Of a DNA stretch of 64,000 nt, positions 46,191 to 55,930 are shown piece after piece (the first letter of the stretch is position 1; every line of letters starts with the position of its first letter). The position numbers were made by a program, and so were the translations under genes. The stretch comes from Paenibacillus sp. YYML68 (lineage in GTDB: Bacteria; Bacillota; Bacilli; Paenibacillales; NBRC-103111). The notes beneath the pieces are model-generated. The model worked only from the letters and a program-made list of their open reading frames with translations, had not been told where the DNA came from and did not search any database. The stretch spans positions 4,592,501-4,656,500 of the forward strand of contig NZ_BQYI01000001.1 in NCBI RefSeq assembly GCF_027923405.1, read 5' to 3'.

Positions 46191-47250
46191 GCAGCGTCAC
46201 TTCCTGTTCCTGCTGGTCCGCTTCAGCCGCCGGCTTCCGCTTCACGTCAGACGAGCCGGACTTGTAGATCTCCCGGACGATGTCGTCGGTATTCGTCTCC
46301 ACGATCTTCATATCGTCGATGTCGAGTACGCCGACGACGCGGCCGAGCACCTCGGACACACCGCCTGCCCGCTGCGGAATCCACACCTTCGCCGTCAGCT
46401 CGTTGTCGAGCGACCATTCGACGTCGAGGCCGTGCGTTAAGCCGCGCAGATGCTCGAGCGTGATCGGGGAGGTGAACCGGAGAATGACCTCCTTGCCCTT
46501 GCCCCAGCGCTCCTTCAGCTCCTCAAGGCCGCCGTCGTAGATGATGCGCCCGTCGTCCAGCATGATGACTCTGGAGCAGAGCGCCTCGATGTCTTGCAGA
46601 TCGTGCGTCGTCAGCAGGATGGTCGTGCCGAATCGGCGGTTCAACGACTTGAGGAACTCGCGAATCTCCGTCTTCACAACGATGTCAAGACCGATGGTCG
46701 GCTCGTCCAGGAACAGGATAGACGGGTTATGGATCAGCGACGCCGCCAGCTCACAGCGCATCCGTTGACCGAGACTGAGCTTGCGCACTGGACGATTCAG
46801 CAGCTCCTCCAGCTGCAGGTGATGCACGAGCTCGTCCATGCGGGCGCGGTAGTCGGCTTCAGGTACGCGGTACACCTTCTTGAGCAGCTGGAACGATTCG
46901 ATGACCCCTAGGTCCCACCACAGCTGGCTGCGCTGCCCGAACACGACGCCGATGCCGCGCACGAACGCCTCCCGCTCCTTATGCGGGATGTAGCCGTTGA
47001 CACGTATGTCTCCGGCGGTCGGAACGAGAATGCCCGTGAGCATCTTGATCGTCGTCGACTTGCCCGCACCGTTCTCGCCGATGTAGCCGCATATTTCGCC
47101 CTGCGGAATTTGGAAGCTGATGTCTTTCACTGCCGTAACGTGGCTATACTCTCTATTGAATAAGTCTCGAAGGGCGCCGCTCAGACCCTCCCGGTTTTTT
47201 TGCACCTTGAACTCCTTGCGCAGCTGGTGCACATCAATGGCCAGTGACAT
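46183..47250 (-). CDS. ABC transporter ATP-binding protein (COG4586-type)
   Basis: A protein of 355 residues with a long N-terminus (KNREGLSGALRDLFNREYSH) typical of this group. Walker A is GYIGENGAGKSTTIKM, the signature LSLGQRMRCELAASL, and Walker B SILFLDEPTIGLDI. An EngB-like C-terminal domain follows. It powers the two permeases to its left in the operon. The start has GGAGGGATACGCG upstream. The substrate of this exporter is not evident. Confidence 0.92.
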   Translation of the reverse strand: MSLAIDVHQLRKEFKVQKNREGLSGALRDLFNREYSHVTAVKDISFQIPQGEICGYIGENGAGKSTTIKMLTGILVPTAGDIRVNGYIPHKEREAFVRGIGVVFGQRSQLWWDLGVIESFQLLKKVYRVPEADYRARMDELVHHLQLEELLNRPVRKLSLGQRMRCELAASLIHNPSILFLDEPTIGLDIVVKTEIREFLKSLNRRFGTTILLTTHDLQDIEALCSRVIMLDDGRIIYDGGLEELKERWGKGKEVILRFTSPITLEHLRGLTHGLDVEWSLDNELTAKVWIPQRAGGVSEVLGRVVGVLDIDDMKIVETNTDDIVREIYKSGSSDVKRKPAAEADQQEQEVTLHV

Positions 47251-47413
47251 GAATCGCGTATCCCTCCTGTAATATATTGCCGAAACTTGCAGGAAGCTTC
47301 CGGTAATGAGTATAATGTAAACAATTTTTCAGCATCCTAACTGTTAATGATACACGAAGCGCATGCATAGGAAAAGCGACCGTACATTTTATAGAGAAAG
47401 GATCGATTTTTCC

Positions 47414-48472
47414 ATGGCTCGAACGATCAGAAGACTATTCACCTTATCCCTTGTCCTCGTACTCGCGGCTATCGGCTATTATACATACGGCTTTGTGCAA
47501 TTCGCGAACAACATTCAGAGTAAGCCGGAGACGACGAAGTTCTCTGCGATCAGCACGAAAAAAACAGGCGGCGCCGACACGCACGCCCCTCCGAAGTGGG
47601 AGGGCAAGGAGCGCGTCAACATTCTTCTGCTCGGCGGCGATTCGCGGGGGCTGACGAAGAACGAAGCGCCGCGCTCCGACTCCATGATGGTCGTCTCCGT
47701 TGACCCGGTGACGAAGAAGGCGGTGCTGTTCTCCATCCTTCGTGATACGTATGTGAAGGTGCCCGGTCACGGCGGGGAACGAATCAACACGGCGCTCGCC
47801 ATCGGCGGCCCGAATCTGGCCATGAAGTCTGCCGGCGAATTGCTCGGTATTCCGATCCAATATTACGTATATACCGACTTCGAGGGCTTCATGGCGCTCG
47901 TCGACGCGATGGGCGGCATCGAGCTTGAGGTCGAGAAGGATATGAAGTACCGCGACTCCGTAGAGCCCGAATATGACATTGACCTGAAGAAGGGCGTCCA
48001 GCACCTGAACGGCAAAACGGCGCTGCAATACGTGCGCTTCCGTCACGACGCGCTCAGCGACTTCTCGCGTACCGAGCGGCAGCGCAAGTTCATGGCTGCC
48101 GTCGCCCAAGAGATGAAGTCGACCGGCTCGCTCATCCGTCTGCCGATCATTCTGCGCAGCATCGATCCGTATATCGAGACGAATCTGAACACGACCGATA
48201 TGCTCAAGCTCGGCGCTCTGGCGCTTGAGGTGAAGACCGAGGGCATGCCGAGCAAGCAGGTGCCGCCTGCAGAGCTGCTCGTCGAGAAGCGCGTCGGCGG
48301 CGCGGCCGTCATTACGGCCAGCACCGACAAGCTGCATCGGTACGTGCAGGACGTCTTCGCAGGCAAGGACCCGTTCGCGAAGCCGGAGAAGACGACAAGT
48401 GCAGCGGCGGCAGGTAATGCTGGTGCGGGCGGTGCGAGCGGTGCGGGAAGCAGCACAGGTGCGAAGAAATAA
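47414..48472 (+). CDS. LytR-CpsA-Psr family glycopolymer ligase
   Basis: A protein of about 352 residues. An N-terminal anchor helix (LFTLSLVLVLAAIGYYTYGF) leads to an LCP domain with NILLLGGDSRG, DSMMVVSVDP, SILRDTYVKVPGHGGERIN and ALQYVRFRHD, carrying the conserved Arg residues that bind the pyrophosphate. These enzymes attach teichoic acid or capsule polymers to peptidoglycan. The ATG at 47414 has AAAGGATCG upstream. The C-terminal 30 residues are a Gly/Ala low-complexity tail. Confidence 0.93.
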   Translation: MARTIRRLFTLSLVLVLAAIGYYTYGFVQFANNIQSKPETTKFSAISTKKTGGADTHAPPKWEGKERVNILLLGGDSRGLTKNEAPRSDSMMVVSVDPVTKKAVLFSILRDTYVKVPGHGGERINTALAIGGPNLAMKSAGELLGIPIQYYVYTDFEGFMALVDAMGGIELEVEKDMKYRDSVEPEYDIDLKKGVQHLNGKTALQYVRFRHDALSDFSRTERQRKFMAAVAQEMKSTGSLIRLPIILRSIDPYIETNLNTTDMLKLGALALEVKTEGMPSKQVPPAELLVEKRVGGAAVITASTDKLHRYVQDVFAGKDPFAKPEKTTSAAAAGNAGAGGASGAGSSTGAKK

Positions 48473-48510
48473 AACGATTACGCTCGTCCACGTGGACGTG
48501 GCGAGGAGAG

Positions 48511-48538
48511 GCCGTTCGGTGCATGCCGGACGGCTTTT
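48511..48538 (+). terminator. Terminator of the LCP gene
   Basis: GCCGTTCGG (48511-48519) pairs with CCGGACGGC (48526-48534) around a 6-base loop, followed by TTTTG. Confidence 0.75.
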
Positions 48539-48662
48539 GTGCTTCTTAGATGCTTATTGTCGGCTACCTGCGGTGCCCGTTCGTTGATGCTGCTCCCTCG
48601 CGTGTCCGGACAATTTCTACTATAATAAGTCTACATGAATAGCTATGGAGGAATTAACGATC

Positions 48663-50015
48663 ATGTCTATCGAACCACAAGCTGCAGCTTCTGCAGCCAG
48701 ACCCCGCTCCGAGGTGCTGTACGGCGAAGCGCTGGAGCACATTGTCGGCGGGGTGAACAGCCCCTCGCGCTCGTTCAAGGCAGTCGGCGGCGGCGCACCC
48801 GTATTCATGAAGCGCGGCCAAGGCGCGTACTTCTGGGATGAGGACGCCAACCGCTATATCGACTACTTGGCCGCCTACGGCCCGGTTATTCTCGGTCACG
48901 CGCATCCGCACGTCACAGCGGCCATCTGCCGCGCCGCCGAGAACGGAACGCTGTACGGCACCCCGACCGAGCTCGAGATTACGTTCGCCCGCATGCTGAA
49001 GGAAGCGATCCCATCGCTTGATAAGGTTCGCTTCGTCAATTCCGGCACCGAGGCAGTCATGACAACGATTCGCGTCGCCCGCGCCTACACGGGGCGCAAC
49101 AAGATCGTCAAGTTCGCTGGCTGCTACCACGGCCATTCCGATCTCGTGCTCGTCGCCGCAGGCTCGGGTCCATCGACGCTCGGCATTCCCGACAGCGCGG
49201 GCATCCCGATCAGCATTGCGCATGAAGTCATCACGGTGCCGTTCAACGATTCGAAGGCGCTCGAGGAGGCGCTGGATCGGTGGGGAGACGATATCGCCGC
49301 AGTTATGGTCGAGCCGATCGTCGGTAATTTCGGCATGGTCATGCCGAAGCACGGCTTCCTGGAGGCGCTGTGTGCTGCCGCCCGTCGCAACGGCTCCCTC
49401 GTCATCTACGACGAGGTCATTACCGCGTTCCGCTTCCATTATGGCTCCGCCCAGACGTTCGACGGCCTGCCGGAAGGGACCGACTACCAAGCCATTGAAC
49501 CCGATCTGACCGCTCTAGGCAAAATTATCGGCGGCGGCCTCCCCATCGGCGCTTACGGCGGCCGCGCGGACATCATGTCGCAGGTCGCTCCGCTCGGACC
49601 CGCGTACCAAGCAGGCACGATGGCGGGTAACCCCGCCTCGATCTCAGCGGGCATCGCCTGCCTCGAGGCGCTGCAGCAGTCCGGCACGTACGAGCGGCTT
49701 GACCGGCTCGGCGCGATGCTGGGCGACGGTCTGGCCGCCGCCGCCGCCGCTCACGGCATTCCGCTGACGATCAACCGTATTCGCGGCGCGCTGTCGACTC
49801 ACTTCTGTGCGCATCCGGTCACGAACTACGAGGAGGCGCAGCTGTCGGACAGCGAGCAGTTCGCCGCGTTCTTCAGGCTGATGCTGGCGAAGGGCATATG
49901 CCTCGCTCCTTCCAAGTATGAGGCGTGGTTTCTGACCACCGCTCATACCGAGGACGATATTCGGGCTACCCTTGCCGCTGCGGATGCTGCCTTCGGACAG
50001 CTTGTCCGCGGATGA
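48663..50015 (+). CDS. hemL: Glutamate-1-semialdehyde 2,1-aminomutase
   Basis: A protein of 450 residues, full length. The PLP-binding lysine lies in [55 protein letters not shown] and [13 protein letters not shown] are family motifs. It makes 5-aminolevulinate for tetrapyrroles. The ATG at 48663 follows GGAGGAATTAACG, which overlaps an earlier in-frame ATG. There are no other heme genes nearby, so it could be the second aminomutase gene (gsaB) that some Bacilli carry. Confidence 0.96.
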   Translation: MSIEPQAAASAARPRSEVLYGEALEHIVGGVNSPSRSFKAVGGGAPVFMKRGQGAYFWDEDANRYIDYLAAYGPVILGHAHPHVTAAICRAAENGTLYGTPTELEITFARMLKEAIPSLDKVRFVNSGTEAVMTTIRVARAYTGRNKIVKFAGCYHGHSDLVLVAAGSGPSTLGIPDSAGIPISIAHEVITVPFNDSKALEEALDRWGDDIAAVMVEPIVGNFGMVMPKHGFLEALCAAARRNGSLVIYDEVITAFRFHYGSAQTFDGLPEGTDYQAIEPDLTALGKIIGGGLPIGAYGGRADIMSQVAPLGPAYQAGTMAGNPASISAGIACLEALQQSGTYERLDRLGAMLGDGLAAAAAAHGIPLTINRIRGALSTHFCAHPVTNYEEAQLSDSEQFAAFFRLMLAKGICLAPSKYEAWFLTTAHTEDDIRATLAAADAAFGQLVRG

Positions 50016-50059
50016 GCTGTCATTTTTTAGGTCAACGCGTACGCCATAAACAACAAATC

Positions 50060-50100
50060 ACGAACTATTACGAAATCCGCGTAATAGTTCGTTCGTTTTT
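50060..50100 (+). terminator. Terminator of the hemL gene
   Basis: ACGAACTATTACG (50060-50072) and CGTAATAGTTCGT (50080-50092) form a perfect 13-bp stem with a 7-base loop, followed by TCGTTTTT. The remaining 400 bp before gltB is AT-rich, and I see no gene or confident regulator site in it. Confidence 0.88.
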
Positions 50101-50498
50101 AACATAAGCTTAACATTTGATAAATTTTTAAGCATATTCACCAATTATGCAAAATATAGAGCGCTTTCATCATGTCGAAAGGTGGAATGTTCTATTGTCT
50201 CCATTTCGATTTCATGTTATTCTATAACTACTTTGTAATCGAATATAATCGGCAAAATGTAAGGTTTTCGCCATGATTGCAGTGAAAATATGCGCTCATC
50301 TATTCGTCATGGGCACATTTCTTTTTTTATTAGTGGCCAATTGCGAATTTATTGGGAAAGTGTAAAGAAGGAACGACAGTGCTAATTATACAATGTTCAT
50401 GTATTTTTATTCATTGTCTCTGAATACGCATCGCTTGCCGCTATCTGCAGCACATGACAAAGCCTACTTTCAGTACGAATGATGCAATGAAATTTATT

Positions 50499-50530
50499 GG
50501 GAGGTGAAGGTCAGCCTGCTGACCATTAGA
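50499..50530 (+). promoter_or_regulatory. Ribosome binding site of gltB with an intervening hairpin
   Basis: GGGAGGTGA at 50499-50507 is the only good ribosome site, but it is 23 bases before the ATG at 50531. GGTCAG (50509-50514) and CTGACC (50519-50524) can pair around CCTG. Folding this hairpin brings the site to a normal distance (about 7 bases) from the ATG. The GTG within the site (50504) is too close to it to be used. Confidence 0.6.
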
Positions 50531-53500
50531 ATGAATCAAATAATGCGTGATGAAGGCCGCTTCCAGAACTTGCTCGCTACTGAACACGACAGCTGCGGCA
50601 TCATTTGTATCATTGAGAAGGACGGATTTCCTTCAAGAGACAACATTAAGAAGACGATCGACGCCCTCGTTAAGTTGGAGCACCGCTCCGGATTTATTAA
50701 CGGCGAAGGCGACGGCTGTGGTATTTTGACCGACATTCCACGCGCCCTGTGGGAGAAGAAGCTCGGCGAAGCTGGTCTTGACGGCAAGCTTGCCTACGAT
50801 GAGCGCTTCTCGGTCGGACACATCTTCGTACCTCGCAAGCTGAGCATCTCGGTTGAAGAGATGCAGAACGGCATTCGCGAGCTGTTCGCACAATTCGATG
50901 TGAACATCATCCTCGAGCAGGAGAACCAGGTTGACAGCAGCGTCCTCGGTCCTAACGGTCTGAACGACGAGCCAACCTTCTGGCAGATCGCTGCGATTAG
51001 TGAGAAGCCTGAAGTGAAGGTGGCCGATCACCTGTTCGAGCTTCATGTAGCGATTGAAGCGAAATATAACGTGCACGTTGCAACTCTAAGCAATGTGACC
51101 GCTGCTTATAAAGTGATGGGTGCAGCCAGCATTCTTCCTAAATATTACAACGACACACGCGATCCGCTGTTCGCCGCTCAAGTAACGATCGGTCATAACC
51201 GTTACTCGACGAACACGCAATCGAGCTTCTTCCGCGTCCAGCCGTTCTCGCTGCTTGGTCATAACGGCGAGATCAACACGGTGAAGAAGATGCGTGTCGA
51301 GGCCGATATGGTCGGCGTACCGCTCGTAGACGGCGGCAGTGACTCGCAGGACATGAACCGTACGATCGAAACGTTCATTCACCGTCACGGTCTCAGCCTG
51401 TTCGAGGCCATGGAAATCGTATTCCCGCCGATCTTGAACGAGATGAAGCTGTTCCGTCCGGAAATGCAGGACCTCTACGTCTATTATCGTCAAGCATGGG
51501 GTCATTATGCACAAGGTCCGGCCGGTATCGTATCGCGCTATGCCAATGAGTGCATCTTCAGCGTAGACGCGCTCGGTCTTCGTCCGGTATGGATGGTGGA
51601 GAGCGAGACATCCCTGTACTTCTCCTCCGAGCAAGGCGTAATTACGGTTGGCGACATGGTAGCCGAGCCGAAGCCGATCGCTCCAGGTGAGAAGATCGGC
51701 GTTGTGCTAACACCAGGCGAACACGTACAAGTCATTCCTTATCATGAAGTACAAGGCCTTGTGCTGGAGCGTGCGAAGGCACGTGTCGGCTTCGAGGGCT
51801 TAAGCAAGCATCTGCACGGCTGGATTCCAGCTGTTGAAGCTGCAGCTTCCGCTGATATCGTTCCTTCCGACTCGATCTACAGCGCATTCGGCTGGGATCG
51901 CGACGGCATCCAGATGATCGAGTCGACAGCCGAGACAGGCGCTGAGCCGATTCGCTCGCTCGGTCATGACAGCCCGCATGCGGCATTGAACCCGGAGCGT
52001 ACGAACATTCCGGATTATATTAAGGAAAGCGTAGCGGTTGTTACGAACCCTGCGATCGACCGTGACCGTGAGATGGAGCACTTCTCCACGCGTATCGTCG
52101 TAGGTCCTCGTCCACAGCTGTACAAGGCGCTTGACCCGCGTCCACGCATCGAGCTGCTGTATCCGGTTGTGCTGGAAGGCAGCAACGGCTTGGAATCTCT
52201 GGCCGAGCTGAAGCAGCCTAGCTTCGAGCAGGTGAAGTCTTTGTTCAGCGCTGAAGGCAGCCAAGCTGTTGCAACGCTGTCGCTCACATTCGGCCGCGGC
52301 ACATCGCTGCAAGCCGCACTTGATCAGCTGGCCGCTCAAGCGGTAGCGGCTGTTCGCGATGGCGCGATGCTGCTCATCCTCGATGACAGTGAAGCGCATC
52401 AGAACGACCGTCTGTGGATGGATCCGCATTTGGCCGTATCGAAGGTCGACATCGCGCTTCGCGCGGAGAAGCTTGGCTTCGGCGACAACCTGCGCCGCCA
52501 GACGACACTCGTACTTCGCAGCGCTGCGATCCGCAACCTGCACGACATTGCGGTAGCGGTAGGTCTTGGAGCAGACGTGCTGTCTCCGTACCTGATGTTC
52601 GCGACAGCTTCGGCGAAGGACGGCGCTCCTGCCGCTCGCAAAGTATTCTCCGCTCTGATGAAGGGTCTGGAGAAGGTCATCTCGACGATCGGTACGCACG
52701 AGCTTCGCGGCTATACGCGCTTCTTCTCGTCGATCGGCTTGAAGCCTGAGCTGGCTGAAATTCTCGACATCGTCACTTACCTTGGCAGCGACAACGCTGG
52801 TACGGGCTTTGAGGTGCTGGAGAAGGATGCTGAAGCTCGTTACGAGGACTTCACGAACCCGAAGGCGAAGGCATCGAAGAACTTCCGCTTCTTCCAGCGT
52901 ATGTGGAAGGCGCTCGGCGATGCAGCATCCGGTGCGGCTCCGTACACCGACTACCGCGACAAGCTGCGTGAAGAAGAGAAGAAGAACCCGATTTCGATCC
53001 GCCACATTGCGGATTTCGATATGGAGAAAGCACACAACGAAGGCCGCAAGCCGCTGAACCCTGCTGATGTGAACATCGGCATCGGCGGTCACGACCTGCC
53101 TGTACTCATCTCGTCCATGTCCTTCGGCTCGCAGAACGAGACCGCATTCCGTGCTTACGCGGAAGCCGGTGAGCGTCTGAACATGGTAACGATGAACGGT
53201 GAGGGCGGCGAAATTAAAGATATGCTCGGACGCTACAAGCGGACACGCGGCGCTCAGGTCGCTTCCGGACGCTTCGGTGTCAACGTTGAGCTCGCGAACG
53301 CAGTAGCGTTCCTGGAGATCAAGATCGGTCAAGGCGCGAAGCCGGGCGAAGGCGGTCACCTGCCAGGCTCCAAGGTAACAGCTAAGATCGCACTTGCCCG
53401 TAACGCAACGATCGGCTCTGACCTGATCTCGCCATCGAACAACCACGATATTTACTCGATCGAGGACTTGGCACAGATCATCTCCGAGCTGAAGGAAGCA

Positions 53501-55081
53501 AGCGGACGCAAGGCGAAGATCATCGTGAAGATTCCTGTCGTTCCAGGCGTTGGTACGATTGCAGTCGGTATCGCCAAGGCAGGAGCTGACGTGATCACAT
53601 TGTCCGGCTTCGACGGCGGTACAGGTGCGGCTCGTATTCACTCGATCACACACGTTGGTCTTCCGACTGAGATCGGTACGAAGCTGGCTCACCTTGCGCT
53701 TATCGACGCAGGCTTGCGTCATCAGGTAGAGCTCTGGTCTGACGGCGGTATTAAGTCCGGTGCTGACGTTGTGAAGATGTTCATGCTCGGTGCGAACCGT
53801 GTCGGCTTCGGCTCGATCGCGATGCAGTCGATCGGTTGTACAACTTGCCGCGGCTGTCACCTTGACACATGTCACGTTGGTATTGCAACACAGATCGACT
53901 CGCTCGGGGAAGCAGAAGAGAAAGGTCTTCGCCGCTTCGTGCCTCGTGTATACGACACAGCGGTTGAATCGCTCGTTCGCTTGTTCAGCGGCATCGGTCA
54001 AGAAATTCGCGACGTCGTCGCAGCACTCGGCTTCAAGGATGCTCAAGAGCTTGTCGGCCGCTCCGACCTGTTGAAGCAAGTAAGCCACCTGGATCGCATC
54101 GACCTGTCCGACCTGCTTCGCCCAGCTCCGCTCTCCTTCGCAGCTGCGAAGGATGCTCAAGAGCAGGCTGCAGCAGCGGTGTCGTCCGATATCCGCATTG
54201 CAGCAGGCGCTGAGGGTCTGGATCTGTTCCCAGAGTCCGTCTCCTTCGACGCTCCAGTCGAGCGCAAGTGGACGAACATCGATGCTGAATCCCGTATTCT
54301 CGGCTCCCGCTATGCGAGCCATCGCGTTCGCGATCGCTTCGACGGCAGCTACGATGAGTTGCCTCCGGTCAACATCGCGATTACAGAAGGCTCCGTTCCA
54401 GGTAACGGACTTGGTGCCTTCAACGCTCGCGGCGTCGACATTACCGTACACGGCGGTGCTGAGGACGGCGTAGGTAAGATGGCATTCGGTGGTAAGGTGG
54501 CGATTCTGAAGGCGCCAAGCAAGCACAAGCAATTTATTAACGGCTCCGTTGGTAAGTCGTTCGGCTACGGTGCACAGAAGGGCTTGTTCCTGATTCAAGG
54601 TAACGCGGATACGCGTGCTTGCATCCGCTTCTCCGGCGCTGACGTCGTATTCGGCGGAGAGATTACAGCTCCTCTGCAGGATGAGCTGGGCGGTCTGGCC
54701 GCACGTGCGAACCTGAAGGGCTTCGCGTTCGAATATATGACGAACGGCCGTGCCGTCGTGCTCGGCGATCCAGGTCCGTGGATCTGCGCAGGTATGACTG
54801 GCGGTGTCATCTACCAGCGTCTTGTTCCAGAGATGGGTCTTGATGAGGCAGCACTACAGCGCCGTATTGCGAAGGGCGCGAAGGTGAAGATCGAGCCGAT
54901 CGGTCAGCAGAGCATCAAGGACTTGAACGAGCTGCTCACTATTTACCGTGATGAGCTCGCAGCTACCGGTCAAGCGGAAGCTGCAGCGAAGATCGAATAC
55001 TTGCTGAACAACCTGCAAGCGAGCTTCGTTCGTATCGCTCCTGTCGGCCTGCAGGCTGATCAGTCTGTAGCAACCGAATAG
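50531..55081 (+). CDS. gltB: Glutamate synthase (NADPH), large subunit
   Basis: A protein of about 1516 residues, the normal size. The N-terminal glutaminase carries its nucleophile Cys in ATEHDSCGIICIIEK. The central and FMN-binding synthase domains include GGEIKDMLGRYKRTRGAQVA and AKPGEGGHLPGSKVT. The iron-sulfur cysteines are in SIGCTTCRGCHLDTCHVGI. The C-terminal GXGXG beta-helix (GSVPGNGLGAF and the GAEDGVGKMAFGG) completes it. It transfers the glutamine amide to 2-oxoglutarate. The start follows an unusual ribosome-site arrangement. gltD does not follow; a terminator comes immediately. Confidence 0.97.
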   Translation: MNQIMRDEGRFQNLLATEHDSCGIICIIEKDGFPSRDNIKKTIDALVKLEHRSGFINGEGDGCGILTDIPRALWEKKLGEAGLDGKLAYDERFSVGHIFVPRKLSISVEEMQNGIRELFAQFDVNIILEQENQVDSSVLGPNGLNDEPTFWQIAAISEKPEVKVADHLFELHVAIEAKYNVHVATLSNVTAAYKVMGAASILPKYYNDTRDPLFAAQVTIGHNRYSTNTQSSFFRVQPFSLLGHNGEINTVKKMRVEADMVGVPLVDGGSDSQDMNRTIETFIHRHGLSLFEAMEIVFPPILNEMKLFRPEMQDLYVYYRQAWGHYAQGPAGIVSRYANECIFSVDALGLRPVWMVESETSLYFSSEQGVITVGDMVAEPKPIAPGEKIGVVLTPGEHVQVIPYHEVQGLVLERAKARVGFEGLSKHLHGWIPAVEAAASADIVPSDSIYSAFGWDRDGIQMIESTAETGAEPIRSLGHDSPHAALNPERTNIPDYIKESVAVVTNPAIDRDREMEHFSTRIVVGPRPQLYKALDPRPRIELLYPVVLEGSNGLESLAELKQPSFEQVKSLFSAEGSQAVATLSLTFGRGTSLQAALDQLAAQAVAAVRDGAMLLILDDSEAHQNDRLWMDPHLAVSKVDIALRAEKLGFGDNLRRQTTLVLRSAAIRNLHDIAVAVGLGADVLSPYLMFATASAKDGAPAARKVFSALMKGLEKVISTIGTHELRGYTRFFSSIGLKPELAEILDIVTYLGSDNAGTGFEVLEKDAEARYEDFTNPKAKASKNFRFFQRMWKALGDAASGAAPYTDYRDKLREEEKKNPISIRHIADFDMEKAHNEGRKPLNPADVNIGIGGHDLPVLISSMSFGSQNETAFRAYAEAGERLNMVTMNGEGGEIKDMLGRYKRTRGAQVASGRFGVNVELANAVAFLEIKIGQGAKPGEGGHLPGSKVTAKIALARNATIGSDLISPSNNHDIYSIEDLAQIISELKEASGRKAKIIVKIPVVPGVGTIAVGIAKAGADVITLSGFDGGTGAARIHSITHVGLPTEIGTKLAHLALIDAGLRHQVELWSDGGIKSGADVVKMFMLGANRVGFGSIAMQSIGCTTCRGCHLDTCHVGIATQIDSLGEAEEKGLRRFVPRVYDTAVESLVRLFSGIGQEIRDVVAALGFKDAQELVGRSDLLKQVSHLDRIDLSDLLRPAPLSFAAAKDAQEQAAAAVSSDIRIAAGAEGLDLFPESVSFDAPVERKWTNIDAESRILGSRYASHRVRDRFDGSYDELPPVNIAITEGSVPGNGLGAFNARGVDITVHGGAEDGVGKMAFGGKVAILKAPSKHKQFINGSVGKSFGYGAQKGLFLIQGNADTRACIRFSGADVVFGGEITAPLQDELGGLAARANLKGFAFEYMTNGRAVVLGDPGPWICAGMTGGVIYQRLVPEMGLDEAALQRRIAKGAKVKIEPIGQQSIKDLNELLTIYRDELAATGQAEAAAKIEYLLNNLQASFVRIAPVGLQADQSVATE

Positions 55082-55104
55082 TAATTGGCATCAACCGCAT
55101 ACAG

Positions 55105-55136
55105 CAGCCAGGGACCTCGTCCTTGGCTGTTTTTTT
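55105..55136 (+). terminator. Terminator of gltB
   Basis: CAGCCAGGGAC (55105-55115) and GTCCTTGGCTG (55119-55129) form an 11-bp stem with loop CTC, followed by TTTTTTT. Confidence 0.88.
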
Positions 55137-55171
55137 ACACTTATTCAATATGGTCTTCTCCTCACCATGCC

Positions 55172-55210
55172 AAAAAAAGCAAGCACCGGATTTCACTCCA
55201 ATGCTTGCTT
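55172..55210 (-). terminator. Terminator of the kdgA operon
   Basis: On the minus strand AGCAAGCA (complement of 55202-55209) and TGCTTGCT (complement of 55178-55185) flank a 16-base loop and are followed by seven T. Confidence 0.7.
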
Positions 55211-55246
55211 CTTCTTCTCTATGCTTGTCTACTCGACGTGCTTCCC

Positions 55247-55906
55247 TTACTTCGCCGCGCGGTACGCCTCGATGTATTGAGCAGCCTTCTTCGCAACCAG
55301 GCTGTAATCGCCTGTTTTCACCGCATCGCTAGTCAGGTCGGAGCCGATACCTACAGCTACCGCACCTGCCTTGATCCACTCGCCAAGGTTGCTCAGCGAT
55401 ACGCCGCCTGTCGGCATAATGTTCGCCTGCGGCAATGGTCCCTTAATCGCCTTGATCATAGCTGGGGAGTACAGGTTGCCCGGGAACAGCTTGACCACAT
55501 CGACGCCGAGCTCAAGCGCCTTCTGGATCTCTTGGATCGTCATGACGCCTGGCATAATAGGCACACGGTATCGGTTACAGAGCGTCACAGTCTCCGGGTT
55601 AAGCGAAGGGCCTACGACGAACTCCGAGCCGCTCAGAATGGCAGCACGAGCGGTCTCCGGATCGAGCACGGTACCTACCCCGATAATTGCAAACTTGTCC
55701 GCGTCCGTTGCTGTGCTAGAATACTTCTTCGCCAGCTTCTCGATCGCTTGAAGAGCGAACGGAACGGTCATCGTCACTTCGATAACTTTAATACCGCCAG
55801 CGATCGATTGCTCCGCCATTTCGACAACTTCATCTGGTGTATCGCCGCGAAGTACCGCTACGACACCTTGCTCCGTAATTTGTTGAAGCAGCTTAATTTT
55901 TTTCAT
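55247..55906 (-). CDS. kdgA: 2-dehydro-3-deoxyphosphogluconate aldolase
   Basis: A protein of 219 residues with the KDPG/KHG aldolase fold. Motifs: VIEVTMTVPFALQAIE, IGVGTVLDPETARAAI with the FVVGPSLNPETV loop, and the Schiff-base Lys in DVVKLFPGN. It splits KDPG to pyruvate and glyceraldehyde-3-phosphate. It is the last gene of kduD-kdgK-kdgA, 24 bp after kdgK. Confidence 0.95.
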   Translation of the reverse strand: MKKIKLLQQITEQGVVAVLRGDTPDEVVEMAEQSIAGGIKVIEVTMTVPFALQAIEKLAKKYSSTATDADKFAIIGVGTVLDPETARAAILSGSEFVVGPSLNPETVTLCNRYRVPIMPGVMTIQEIQKALELGVDVVKLFPGNLYSPAMIKAIKGPLPQANIMPTGGVSLSNLGEWIKAGAVAVGIGSDLTSDAVKTGDYSLVAKKAAQYIEAYRAAK

Positions 55907-55930
55907 CTTGAATATCCCCTATTCCTAATA

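Noticed and set aside
50101-50498. Regulatory site (TnrA/GltC type) before gltB
   Set aside because: The AT-rich leader contains short TGT...ACA-like pieces, but none matched a full consensus convincingly.
51800-54598. A 932-codon open frame antisense to gltB
   Set aside because: It is the mirror of a strongly conserved GC-rich gene with codon bias that removes stop codons on the other strand. It has no ribosome site and no family sequence.
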